DNA of 64,000 bases from Siphlonurus alternatus (taxonomy: Eukaryota; Arthropoda; Insecta; Ephemeroptera; Siphlonuridae). Location of the stretch: NCBI GenBank assembly GCA_949825025.1, contig OX463786.1, forward strand, positions 11,026,387-11,090,386, written 5' to 3'. The notes beneath the pieces were generated by a model. The model made no database searches and was not told the origin of the DNA. It saw only the letters and a program-made list of their open reading frames with translations. Shown in pieces: positions 49,110-62,960 of the stretch (position 1 is the first letter of the stretch; each line of letters opens with the position of its first letter). Both the position numbers and the translations under genes were made by a program.

Positions 49110-52100
49110 TCAATGTACTATATAACCTAGTGGGGGGCAGGATGATCGCCCCCATCGCTCTTCCCTTGAATCCATGCTGCCTGTATCTCTTACACTTTGG
49201 AACTGTTGCATATTTCTTTCTCTAACGTATTTCCGAAGAGACACTTCGTTGATCGCCAAGAGTTTGCAGTTTGATTGAACTCTCCTACCAACGACGGGGG
49301 GTGTGAGGAGATTTAATGCATTTTCAGCCCTCTGACTGGCGGACGATAGATGGCACTCAACGTAAGGTAACATTGCCATGGGTTGGTCGTGTCTGGTAGG
49401 AAGGGGCTCATCCAGTTCCTGAAACATAAGGAGATATTACAGATGATGTTTCTTCCCTCCACTATACCCAAAGTCTTCTGCTCGTTGTTAGTAAACAAAG
49501 TATTGTTGTGTAATGTCTGTCGCGTGAAAGGAAAAACATGGGACGGTTGTTGATTTACATGTTAACTTATGGAAATTGACCGTTAATTATGAAGTTGAAA
49601 CGGTTACCTAACGCCAACAATGCCATTACGTTCTCTGCTCTGGTGGCAAAATCAAACACTACGTCGTCCCGTGTTTAACAATGAAAAAGGTTGCATGCGA
49701 CAGACATTATACAGTAGAAACTTGTTATTACGTCAAGTCAAGGGACCCAGGAAATTGGGTTTACCTTATATCGAGTATACCTTATATCAAGTTTTTCCTA
49801 TACCTGCAATGCTAATTATTTTTTTTTACAGGACCTTTACTCCATTACTCAATATCGAGTTTTTACCTTATAACAAGTTATGTAATAACAAGTTTTTACT
49901 GTATATAAACAATGGTTTGTTACAACCATTGCGAGTAGAAGACTTTGACTCTATCATATCCATATCTACTGTTTGCAGTAACCAGTAATGGTGATAAGGG
50001 AAGGCAGCATAAATAGGAAACATTTAGAACGGCATTTGATTCGGTCGATAGGAATTTACTTACTCATGGAAAAGCTGAAGTCACTAAAATATTATTATAA
50101 GGAAAATAAAACCATTGCGGTTGGATATATTAATTTAAGGAAAGGGATAGGAATAAACCAACAAGCCTTACCATGATGAGATGTCCTTAGAAGGTAAATC
50201 TTGTTGGCACAGATGACACAAATGTTTACAAATACATCATTAAATGTTGGTCCAAAAGTCTCAATAATGTATTTGTAAATATTTGTATCGTCCAACAAGA
50301 TTCACCTTCTGCGGACATCTTATCATGGTAAAGCTTGTTGGTTTATTCCTATCTCTTTCCTTAAATTAATGTATGAAGTCACTAAAAGTAATTCCTACTG
50401 TAATTTTGAAAATCTTAGAGCCTGCAATTTTAAATATTAATTATGTATGCATTCAGGATCGACTATTATGCTCTAGAAATATTATTCAATCTAACTGAGA
50501 CCCATACACACTAGTATTTTAGGGTGCTTGATAATCCTTAGAAGTACGAGGTTACTAAGATAAGGAAAGAGGCATCTCAACGTGGTAGCGCCCATTTGTC
50601 CCATCTGCTTTCGGAAAAGTTCGGATTATAATTTAATTATGCTATGCAGAGCCATCTTTTGAGTGTTTTCAGAAGCTCTATCAGTGCTCTATCAGCGCGT
50701 CAATCGATTTTAGTACGAAATTTACACAAAAGATGGCTCTGCATAGCGTAAATAAATTAAAATCCGAACTTTTCCGAAAGCAGATGGGACAAATGGGCGC
50801 TGCCACGTCGATCTGTGTTTGGTTGGGTGGTTCTAACCTCAATGTTGATGAGGACCTGGAACTCTATCAGATTCGAGTCTGTGCTGACGTCCATCCTCAT
50901 GAAGTAGTCCTCGATGATCAACGACATCTCTTCAACTGTCAAGTACGACCTCAGTCGAATTGTGTGTGGCCTGAAGTTGGTCTGTAACAGCAAAATGTCA
51001 ACAACAAATTTAATGTCTGCTTTAGTACACAAAAAGTTCTTGCTTAAAAACATTATTATTTCCTACTATAGAGGCTTCAAGTCAGCTGATTTTTTGGTGT
51101 TCCCACCGTCCTATCCAAACCTATGTAAAAAATAAATAAATAAATGAATGAATGAATGAATGAATGAATGAATGAATGAATGAATGAATGAATGAATGAA
51201 TGAATGAATGAATGAATGAATGAATGAATGAATGAATGAATGAATGAATGAATGAATGAATGAATGAATGAATAAATATTTGTTTTTTCACTAAGAAAAA
51301 TATTTTTTAGGGAAAATTCCTTGGCTGAACGTCAATTCAAACCGAAAAATGCAGTGGATAATGCGAGATTTAGATTTCTTACGCCATTTATTGCCGAGAA
51401 AAGTTGAAAAAACATTTTGCTTCATTTTCAAGTCACTCAGTCCATGGATGGACCATAGCGACCGACACAAATGAGCATCACGAGGCACACTCACTTGAAG
51501 CCTTTATTTACATTATTTACCGAGAATTTCAAAAAAAAATAGCAGGGACAAATTCAGGAAAAAATTCCCAAAGGGCAACATTTGAAAATTTGATTTTTCT
51601 ACATACATTGCCTATAGATAATATTTGGAAAAATCTTAATATAAATTATGATTTAATCAAATAAAATTCATAAATCTTCTCGGATGTCGGCTATATTATT
51701 TCTGAACTAGAGAGGGAGAGGAGTGGAAGGGTAGAAAGCCTTAAAGTGACTTCAGTGTAGAGAAATTATATTATAGGGAGGAAGTCAATATTCCAAATTT
51801 GATGGCTATGCAAAAAGTAATCGTGTTTGTAAAGTAATTTTAGGATATTGGTAGCAATGCTTTATATAAGCTTTTTCTTTAAATGTCTTTTCAGTGAAGC
51901 ATTAATTAGTCAGGGCTCTGTAAAATTTGTATACTGTACCAATATTGCTTACAAGTCTTTACGTAGGTGTTGGTTGGTTGGTTGGTATTTTGGGGCAATT
52001 GACACATTTTGGTCATGTATGCCCCCTTTACTTAGGTGTGATATAAATTAAGATTAGCCTACGTGCTTTAAGGTAGAGATAACACGGATCAGCTGGCCCA

Positions 52101-55100
52101 ATGCTAAAAAAATCCCATTCATAACAATTATGAAAAAAAATAAAAATGTTCTCCTCTACATCCCCTATCATTAGCTAAAATATCAGGTGTACAAAAACGA
52201 GCTAGTTTTCGAGTTATTAATTTTTAAAGTTATCTGATTTAACATGGAGAAATGGAACTTCCATTTTAAATTAGTCAACTTTAAAAATTCATAACTCAAA
52301 AACTAGATAGAATTTGTATACCTGATATTTTAGCTACTGATAGGGGGTGTAGAGGAGAACATTTTAAATTTTTTTCATAATTTTTATGAATGGGATTTAT
52401 TTAGCATTGGGCCAGCTCATCCGTATTATCTCTACCTTAAGACACGATGTCTGTTGAATTTGAATGCTGTTTGTTGTTGTTATTTAATTAGATGACAATA
52501 CTGACTATCTTCTATCTCTTAACATATAATCCCCTCCATCTATAACCCACTCATAGCATTCCAGCAAGATGTAAACACAAAGTATCTAAATTTAATAGGA
52601 AGAGGCGTATGTTTTTCTAAGGTTTGTCAAATATAAAAGCTGTGTTCTTCTCTTTCTTGGTCAGATTTCAGTGATATTGCTTCCCCCATTTTGTCAAATA
52701 TCAGGCAATGTTGGAACATAGAGCTACGTGAAGCAAGTCACGAAAGTTTTATCCAAAAATTTATCTAGCTTTCTCCCTAGCAATTGATTTAAGCTGGCAC
52801 TAAACGTGGTTAGTGAGAAAGCTGGATAACTTCCATTGTGAATCAAGCTCATAACGTCTTAGAAGATCTAGCTAGAATTAGCTACTTATGCACGTAAATG
52901 CGAATTATATTCGACTGAAGAATAAAAAAAAAAAAAGCTCAACGGTATTATGCCATATTTTTAAAAAAAAAATGCTGTGTAATCAAAAGATTGAAAAAAG
53001 ATTGAATCAATATGGTCGATACGATCAATATGGTAGCAGAAAAATATCCTAACTCCATTTTTACTTACCAATGTAGTTAAGATATTTTTTTCAGCTTACT
53101 AATGGACTTAAGATATTTTTCCGCCACCAAGTTGATATTTTGATATAGTTAACTCACCATGTTGACTGGGTAGGTACTGTTGAGTTTGCCCGCTTTCAGA
53201 GCATCCTTGGCCAGATCCTTATTAAAATGGAAGTGATGAACAAGGACGGCTCGAGTGGTTCTTGGAGTCAACTTGTGGGGGTACTCTCTGATGTCTGCCC
53301 AAAGATTGTCTGCCAAATCGAAGTGCTCGTTGTTCAGCAGGTGTATCATCAGACTGTTGGCACCATGTGGAGGCTCTGCAACATAATAATATTAACATTA
53401 TTAACGATTAATGACGAATCTCAGTTGATCGAGATCTCGCAATCGTTGCGCCTGAATGCAACAAGACTTGCAGGGGCTTAGAAATCACCATTGATAGGTG
53501 CATTGGTCTTATGGATGGAACTGGAGCTATTATGAGAAAACTGCCAGATTGAATTTGCTCAAACCATAAACGATTAAGTTTTAGAACACTCTGGATGTTT
53601 TAAAATTTATTTCATTCATAAAAAAAAATATTCTATGGCTCCAGCAGCAACTGAGATTAATAATCGTCAATATCAAATGTTCCTTTATACAGGTTAACCA
53701 CCGGTTTGACAAATGTTAAAGGGCTTAGCCAATCATGTTCAAGTATTTCAGACCCCATGGTACCACGAAACTTTCAAATGTACCCATCATGCAATGCTAT
53801 TTTTTAAATTTCCCGGTGCAATTGAACTTAAAAAAATTTATGTATGAATTTCACATGCTTCTTAACCTATATGAAGGAACATTATTTTGATACTGGTACA
53901 TAAATAAAAATAAACAAAAATTATTTTAAAACCTGATTACATATACTGACAGGGTCTCTAGGAATATGCCTAAAGTTACCTTAAAGGGACAGGGGACCAT
54001 AAAAATAAGTATTTTTTATTTAAAAGTTACCCACTAACTGAGTATGAATACATGCCGCACGGTGGCGAGTGCCTCAGGGTAAACGCCCAGCGAGTAACTG
54101 AAGTGTGGATTGCTGAAGTCAGCAATCACGAAAGGCAACATAGCTGCCAATTTTCCATGGAACGAGTGCCCCCCTCCTCCCGCCCAGCCATGGTCAGTGC
54201 GATGTTGCCAGTGCAATTGCCCTGCGGCTGTCTATATTTATTTAATTTTTATAAATTCGGGGGATGGTCCGACAACGGAAATTTACTCATTACTCGCATT
54301 AACATATCTTACATTAACTTTTATGCATTCATGATTGCATTGTCCCATGTCCCTTTAAACAGATAGCACCAATATCAGCAACTTTCTTTTCTATTATAAT
54401 CAACTTTGATAACAAAAATCAAATAGCTATGTAGGATATTTTTGCAACATTTCACACTCCCAGACAATAGGCATTTTTAGAGAACCCGAGGGTACATATA
54501 ATTACTGAAAAGAGTGTAAATAAACGAAATACGAAAGTTTTGCGGTTATGGCCAAGTTATTTAGCCCAGCCATGGAGTATCAACCTCAATTTTTTTTTAT
54601 TGCAGAAATGGGTACAAAGTTATGCTACCCTGATTTTTTTTTCAGATTTTTTAGAGCTCGGGAACTATTTTAAAAAAATTTATTGAAAGTCCTTTTTGTG
54701 TCGTCACGAGGTGGCAAGTCCTATCTTTTTCTTAAGGAGCGGCGTCTCATGACGTCACAAAAAAAACTTTTAATAATTTTTTAAAAATAGTTCCCGGGCT
54801 CTAAAAAATCTGAAAAAAATCAGGGTAGCATAACTTTACACGCTCTATCCATTTCTGCAATAAAAAAAATTGAGGTTGTCGATACTCCATTGCTACATTT
54901 AACCAAGGAATGAGGAAACCTTAGTTAATTTGGTCGGTAACGACAGCAATGCAATCAAATACCTCCTGAATGCAAAACAAGTGGACCTAGTTTACAGTAC
55001 TAAAAAGGCAAGTTAATTCTACTGAGATTTTGGAAAATGGGAGACTTACCATAGTTACGATTTACTGATTGACAATGGTTCCACTTCACGTTCTTGGTGA

Positions 55101-58100
55101 AATTCCACAAATTAACTGCATCCATGAATCTTTTCTCAAACAGCATAGGAGAAATAAGCAGTTCTAAAACCTCAACTAGTTCACTATTAGAATCGGTGTG
55201 TCCCAATTTAGTTTGATGAACTGAAAAAGAAGAATAAAAATAATTAAAAAAATAATAATACTAGTTAGAAATGAGACTATTATTTTTATTTTTTATACAA
55301 AATTTACAACATTCCAAAATCTAAACAAAATTTTTGTTACCCTTATACCATTTCTGGACCGACACAATCAATGCATGTGTCAGTAATGGATTTAGCAAAT
55401 TGTTTCCCTCACCACCCTATATACATACTGTATATCATAACTTTAGATTGATGGATTGCTCTTCTTTTCATAATTGCATATTGCTTTCATTGATTGTGTA
55501 TTAATAATATCACTAACCTACAGCAGGGTGTATACCAATATTCACTAATGAAATTCCATGAGTTTTCCAGGTTTTTCCAGAGATTTTTAAAAATCTCCAG
55601 GTATTTTTTTTTAGCGTTCAAGGAGGGGGGGGGGGCTTGAACCGTGCAATTTTTAAGGTATTGTCCAATGTTTAAATTTCATAAGGAAAAAAAAAATAAA
55701 ATCTTGGTATTTTACGTGTGTTTTTTTCTGTGTCTCTAAATAATATTAATATTTCAATTTAAAGTGTACAGATCATGAAAAAAAAATGAAAAAAATGCAA
55801 CCCAGTATATTATACTGTATATAAAAAATAGTACATGATGGTGTAAAAATTGCGAGCGTAGCGAGCATTTTTTTGTTATTTTTAGAAAAATTTTATGCTC
55901 AATTTTTTAGATGGAACCAATGAAATTAATACAATACATTTTTTTAATTATATATGAGTATATATTTTATTATAAATATACTAAACTTATATGATATAAT
56001 AGGGAACAATCGAAAATCGTACAAAGCAATACGAAAATTGAGGTACATATATTATATCTAAATTAACTTTTCTGGTGACAATATAATATAAAATAATTAT
56101 ATCATACATACTGTATAGTACATGCATGCATGAATATAATGTATATTAAATCTTGATATTACGAAAGAAGCAAATTTGCAAATCCTTTTTTTATACAGGG
56201 AAATAGATTGGAAATTTTCTGAAATTATTGAAAACTCTATTTCACGAATTTACTAAAAAGTGTCCTCTAATTTATGGGTCCTAAATTTTTGGATTTGCAA
56301 GGAAATTGTCGAAAAAAAAAAAAAAAAAACAGCAATGAATTAATGGTGACTCCAAAGGATCAAAAGGGGTTATATCCAAGCCAAACTGGGATTGAATTTT
56401 TGAGCCTCAGCAGCATCAACAATATTTTTTTTTCTGATCACTTTTGAACCTGAATTTGGAAAGACAAGTATAGTTATCTTTCCAAACTTAATAGATGCAA
56501 AAGTGGCCTGAAAAAATTATTTTTCATGTAACCAAGGCTCAAAAATTCAATCACAATTGGGCTTGGATATAACCCTTTTTCACCTGCGGCAACTCAATTT
56601 TACTAGTATTTTTAAAGAGATAAAGTGAATTCACATCAAATTATATTATATAATATAAACGGGACATTTACAGTATCATAATTTGTACATACTAGAATTT
56701 TTTGCAGTTCTTTTGATGAAATATGTTTAATTATAATGTAGATTTTTGCTATCCTCATCAAACAAACAACTTTTTAAATTAGTATAATTCGCGTAAATTG
56801 CCGATCTTTACACCACTGCATGCATGCATGCATATTTTTTTTTTTTTTTAAGTTCATTAAGTTTTAAATTGTTTCACTTGAAAAAGGAGTATTTTTTGTT
56901 GTATTAATTACTATTTGAAACATTCAAACATCTTTCAGTAAATATTTAACTATTCATCTGAAATGATATTGACGTCACTATAACACGTACGCGATCTCTC
57001 GTAAATCGCGATCTTTTTACGCCGCGTTTGCACACTTTTTCCCCCCTAATTTTCATCTCCAATACTTGAATAAGTTTTATAATTGATTTGAATATTAGAA
57101 CTTATAAAAAAATTAAAAACCAAAACTGTATGTTATCAAGATTTTTATCATCGAAATTGCATGCATAATTAAAAAAACGAATACTGAAAAATGTGAGAAT
57201 TCCAGGTTATTTGCAAGTTTTTTCGAAATTCCATGATTTTTCCCGGTTTTTCCAGAGGGTTTGAAATTCCATGATATTTCCCGGTTTTCCAGGTTTTTCC
57301 AGTTGGTATACACCCTGCTACAGTCTTTTAAGTGATAGTTTATGCCTAAAAATATTACCAGAAAATATATTACATAATTTTTGCTTTTATTTAAAATGCT
57401 TTATCCTGCAATCAGAAGCAGAACCGAGTAGAAATTCGCTGTGGCAGTGCACATTTGTCCGGTCTACTTTCGTAATGGATTGAGAAAAAATTTAAAAAAC
57501 ACATGTAAAAGAGCCCTCTTTTGCATACTGTACATATTTTTTTTAATTGCACTATCAATAGAACTACTAATTTTACACAAAAGAAGGCTCCACACGATGT
57601 GTTAACAAAGCGAATTGTGTCATTTTTTGAAAATTTTCAGAAGTTAACTCTTACTGAAAATAATATAACTAGTCAAGTCAAAATAGCCCCCCCCCCCTCC
57701 CTCTCTCCCCTGTATACAAATATGTTTGAAACTAAAAGACAACCTACCCATAAGAGTTTTATGTACATTTCTGTTAAAAAAATTAAAGTTACTCACTTTG
57801 CAACATTCGATACCCATCTGCAATATTGGAAGTCTTGAAGAACATGGTAGCACATCGCAGTAACATCTTGCTGTGAGTGATTGGGTGCATACGATAGGAA
57901 GTAATGTTATCCAGATCCAACCTATCCCACATTTTTTGCACAATATCCAAAGTTTGGGTAGCGTCATTATACTGTTCATTGTCCACCATATCCATCAGGA
58001 GATTGATCCCAACAGTTGCAAGAAGGTTCACCATACTGTCAGGTAGCATCTGAATCATATTGCCTTCAGCTGAAAAGAAAAATATATTTCAACAAAAATT

Positions 58101-61100
58101 AATTTAAAGGAGGGGAACCGCTTCAGCTTTTATATTTTTAATGTTTTATAAATAATGTCAAACTTACTTGTGCACCAAAAAAATAGTCACCACTCTCCTC
58201 CTTCTACCAGTTCAGCCGTTGACATTCAAAAAGCGCGCCGAAGAAAATTGGGGCTTATGACGTCAAGCGCCACGATTGGTTGCGCTTGACCTATCATGGC
58301 GCTTAACGTCATAAGCCCCAATTTTCTTTGGCGCGCTTTTTAAAAATCAACTGCTGAACTGGCTGAAGGCGGAGGGTGGTGACTATTTTTTTGGTGCTCA
58401 AGTAATTTTGATATTATTTATAAAACATTAAAAATATAAAAGCTGAAGCGGTTCCCCTCCTTTAAGCCTAGTTTTATGGTGCAGTGGTTAGAACATTTGT
58501 CTCTTGTCTGAAAGGTCCCCAGTTCAAATCTCGAATCAGGCAGAATTTTTGTGAATATGGCTTACTACTAGAAAATGGAGTTGGTAGGAGGCAGCTTTTG
58601 GCTATCTATATATTTATACTGCCGAGAGTGAGCTCTGTACTGCGTAATATTGTAATGTATATTCAGAACAGTATTACGTGCCCTGACTTAGAAACAGTAT
58701 TGAACGTCTGGCATGTAGACTGGGTATTAGAAGTCTTGATACACAACAGTTTTTATAGAAAAAAAAATCACACTGCTGAAGAAAAAGCACTGTTTTTTAA
58801 AGTTTTTGTACAATTTCTTCCCTTGTATCCCTCCTGACTGTAAGTGCAGGGAGCGTCCCACCCTTTTAAAATTTCTTCAAAGCGTACACAGCAAAATGCT
58901 CAACATATGAGCTAAATTGGTGTTAAATCTTTTGTCAAGTTTCTCACCATTTGCCCTGGAGATCTCTGCTGTGCGGACGATGTTACAGAAGCCGATGAGT
59001 GGTCTGTTCAGTTGTTCCCTGAGAGCATTGTAGAGACAACGACCGCGAGGTAACTTCTCCTTGGGGTAGCCAGTGATGACACCGATCACATCGCCCCACC
59101 TGCCTGCCTGGATGAACTTGAGGAGATTGTTGAACATCTCGATGACCAGCTGAAAGAAAAACATATGAAAATCAGAGAATGTCCGAGTGTTCAACAAGTG
59201 AACACCGTTTAAGTGTCTAATCGTTCGTAGTAATTTTTTTTCCCCTTCTATATTTTAACCTACTTTATTTTCTGTCCTTCCCAGATACTCAATTCTATAA
59301 TCAACCGCATCCTCAATTCATCCTTATGCCCAAGTACTAGCCCGTGCTCTCAACATGGGGATCCGACTCTGCCGCTAAATATTTGTATTTTTGGCCCCCA
59401 AGCGATAGTGTTAGGAAGTTATGATAGATCTGTACGTAATATTTTATGGGCCTTGGTGAAAAAACTCATGTGACCATTGTTAATCGGGTAAGAACCGGCA
59501 CAGCAGCACACGCCACGGCACAGAATAACGATTGATGCGCTACTAGTAGCTGTTTCCGAAAGCTTTTTCATGCTAAGTTGCAAATATTTCGTTACATAAA
59601 GAAGTTCATCTCCTTGGCTCTCAAGTACTTGGGAAGAAACAAGAGCTTCACTCAAATTCTCTGCATTCACCTTTAATTGAACCTGCATTATTACCTTACA
59701 TTCCTTCCCACCACGCCCCATAATCACCTTACTAGACCAGTGTTCACCCATCCTAACATCCTATTTTTTTTTTTTTTTTTTTTTTTAAAAAGACACTAGG
59801 TGATCTTGCTAATCTTACAATATGAAATTTTAATTAATTCTCTGATTAACTCACATAAACCAAACGGCTTTTAAAACTCAATGAAGCTAGCTAAAACATC
59901 ATAGATAGAATATATATATGGTTGGTTACCAATGGCGGAACTTGTTTTTCAACATTGTTCACAGTGCTTTCTGGGGCTCCTAATACCCAGTCTGCACGCC
60001 AGACAATTAAGTACCGTTTCTTAGCGGGGCTCGTATGTTGTTTGCACAACATTCCGCGGTCTTAATCACCCCAGCGGAGTATAGACAGCCATAAGCTGCC
60101 TTCCTCCTACCAACTCCTTCATCTAGTAGCCAGTCACACCCATCCCAAGTCGCGAAAAGTCTACCGTATTTGGGATTTGAACCGGGAGACCTCTCGGACG
60201 AGAGCCAAGTGTACTAACCACTACACCAAAGAAAGGTATATATAAAACTATTCAAAATTCATTTTTTTTTTTATCAAAAATTTTGCTATAGAGGAACTAG
60301 AGATATGAGTTGTCAATAGACAACCTACAATTTATTTTTTTTTTATTGTAGAAATGAATAGAGGGTAATAATACATTATTATGCTACTTTGACTTTTTTT
60401 CTTGACATTTTTCAAGTCCTGAAACTTTGTTTTTATTATTTTTTTGAACACTCCATAGGCGTTTGGTTTTTAATTAATAAAAGGCTATGACCTAAACAGC
60501 TTCTTTAAAAGCCAACAATCTGTAAAATTAAACATACCGGGTTATAAGGTTTCTCGGTGACCACTTTGAGGAACGATGCTCTAGGTGACAAATCTGGGTC
60601 TGGTGCCATCAGATCATGCTTCCCTGCCGGTTGTGATGGACTGTATGGACGGTTGTCATCATCATGGGGTGACTCCGTCTCCATTTCCATCTCTAGCAGT
60701 GATTGTGGAGGTAATGGAGGAGGTAACAATGATTGTTTAGATCGACCAGCCTTCTTCAAAAGTACCTGTCTCACTGTCTCAGAACACATTGCCGCAACTT
60801 GTTGAATTAATTCTGGAGTAAAACTTCTCCAGATTTGTTCAGAAACTGGTGTAATAAGTATTTCAATACCAACACTAGCCCAACTTTCTTGTTTATTATG
60901 TACTAAATAATCAACTAATTGAAGTACAATATCTTCAGAAGGTAAATAATTTCTACCTGAAAAAATTGCATCTAAAACTTCAGGCATATATTGGAATGTA
61001 TGAATACTTAATTGTGCAATATCTGAACGAAGTACATTATCACAATCACCACGATTTAGAACGTAAATTAATACATTTTTCATTTCAATTTCATTATGTT

Positions 61101-62929
61101 CTGAGATTGTACTTGATAAACAAATTAAGGCTTGAATTAATTGTTTCCACCAATAATGTTCAATTTCATGTTCTCTGTGAATCAACTCGTAACAAAGAAG
61201 CAAAAGGAGTCTTATTTCACTGTATTCAATAATTTTCTCAAGCAATGCTTTGAAAGCTTCACTATAGAAGATCTTGTAGGACTTCTTTCGTACAAAGAGA
61301 TACAATTGCATAGCTTCTATAGGTATCAATCGCCCCATAGTATAAGCAATATCAGGAGTCTGAAACAGTGAAAGAAATACTTGTTTTAACATATCTTTTA
61401 CTACCTACTTACAGTCTTTAAAGGAGGGGAACGGCTTCAACTTTTACATTTTTATTGATTTATGAATAAAGTGAAACGTATTATTGCACCAAATAAACTA
61501 CAAAAAAAACATCACCATCCTCATTCTTCTAGGAGTTCCAGCAGTTAAGGGTGCAAGGCCACCTCAAGTCACGGTGTTGATAGCGCCATCTCTTGACAAA
61601 TTGGTTTTTAATTTCTTACGGGCAGAGTTTTTAGAGTATCGACTTGAAACTTAATTAAGGTACGGACATTAACACTTTTCATACGCAGAAAAAATTTCAA
61701 TGTCGTAGATGAAACTAATTTTTAAATTCAAATCCAAAACTGGTTTGATTCCCGCCCGCCCGCGCCCGTCTGACAATAGCGGGAACCAAACCAGTTTTGG
61801 ATTTGGATTTAAAAATTGGTTTCATCTACAACAATGAAATTTTTTCTACATATCAAAAGTGTTAATATCTGTACTTTGATTAAGTTTTAAGTCGATACTC
61901 TAAGAACTCTGCCCGTAAGAAATTAAAAACCAATTTGTCAAGAGATGGCGCTGTCAACACTGTGGCCTTAGGTGGCCTTGCACCCTTAAGTAAAGCTTAT
62001 GTCGACATGTCTGCGCTTGCTGCTGTGAGTACGCAGACTTGACGACATAAGCTCGTAGAAGGCGTAGGGTGATGATAAATACAGCAATTTGATGTTTTTT
62101 TGTGTGTCATGTGTGTGTGTGCAAGAATAAGTTCAATATAATTTATAGATTGATAAAAATATAAAAGCTGAAGCTGTTCCCCTCCTTTAAGTTAGCTGAT
62201 TTTTGGTGTTCTGTTATAAGGAAAAAAATACATATATATAAAACGCGATTTTCAAAATGAAAACAGGTTTTTACACAGAATGAAGAAAAGTTATTTTAAA
62301 ATCACAAGACCCGCAAATAGGAGCCTAAATTAACAGCTTTAATGGAGAGTGAAGCTTAATGATAAAGATATATCACCTATAAATTTTTTAGTGTGTTAAC
62401 TATCTACACCTATCTATTCTATCGAGATAGATATTAGAATTTGATTTTGTGACGTCACGATGATGTCAATCTTTGCTAGTTGGCCAGATGACATCATGAC
62501 ATCAGTGTCAAATTTTAATATCTAACTTGATAAAAATAGGGATAAATAATTAGGACTAGGTATAAATTGATAGTATCAAGTGGAACAGCTTGAAAGTTTT
62601 AAACTTCTTTATTGAGTATCATCCTCAAAAATTTTTATTGCAAAAATGGATAGAGGGTGTAAAGTTATGCCACTCTGATTTTTCATAGATTTTTTTTTAT
62701 GGCCCGGGAAGTATTGCTAAAAAGTTCTGCCGAGGTTAGGTTTGAACTCACGCCCCTTTTAGGTCCTATTTTTTTTTATTAAGAGAGGCATGAGAGGCGT
62801 CACTTTCTCTGTACATTCAATAATTTCTAAAAATAGTTCCCGGACTCTAAAAAAATCAGGGTAGCAGAACTTTGAACCCTCTATCCATTTCTACAATAAA
62901 ACATTTTGAGGTTGATACTCCATTTTTAC

Positions 62930-62960
<31 letters not shown>

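Noticed and set aside
49620..49988. 122-codon plus-strand frame
   Set aside because: Runs through a pogo-like MITE; no domain and no splice context.
51130..51275. Satellite array
   Set aside because: Only a 4-bp microsatellite, too short and simple for a satellite locus.
54034..54366. Overlapping frames of 60-104 codons
   Set aside because: All sit inside one TTAA-flanked MITE and show no known domain.
58484..58837. 117-codon plus-strand frame
   Set aside because: Lies in a tRNA-derived SINE.
60165..60237. tRNA gene on the minus strand
   Set aside because: A- and B-box-like words are present but the cloverleaf does not close; the body downstream is shared with another SINE copy.
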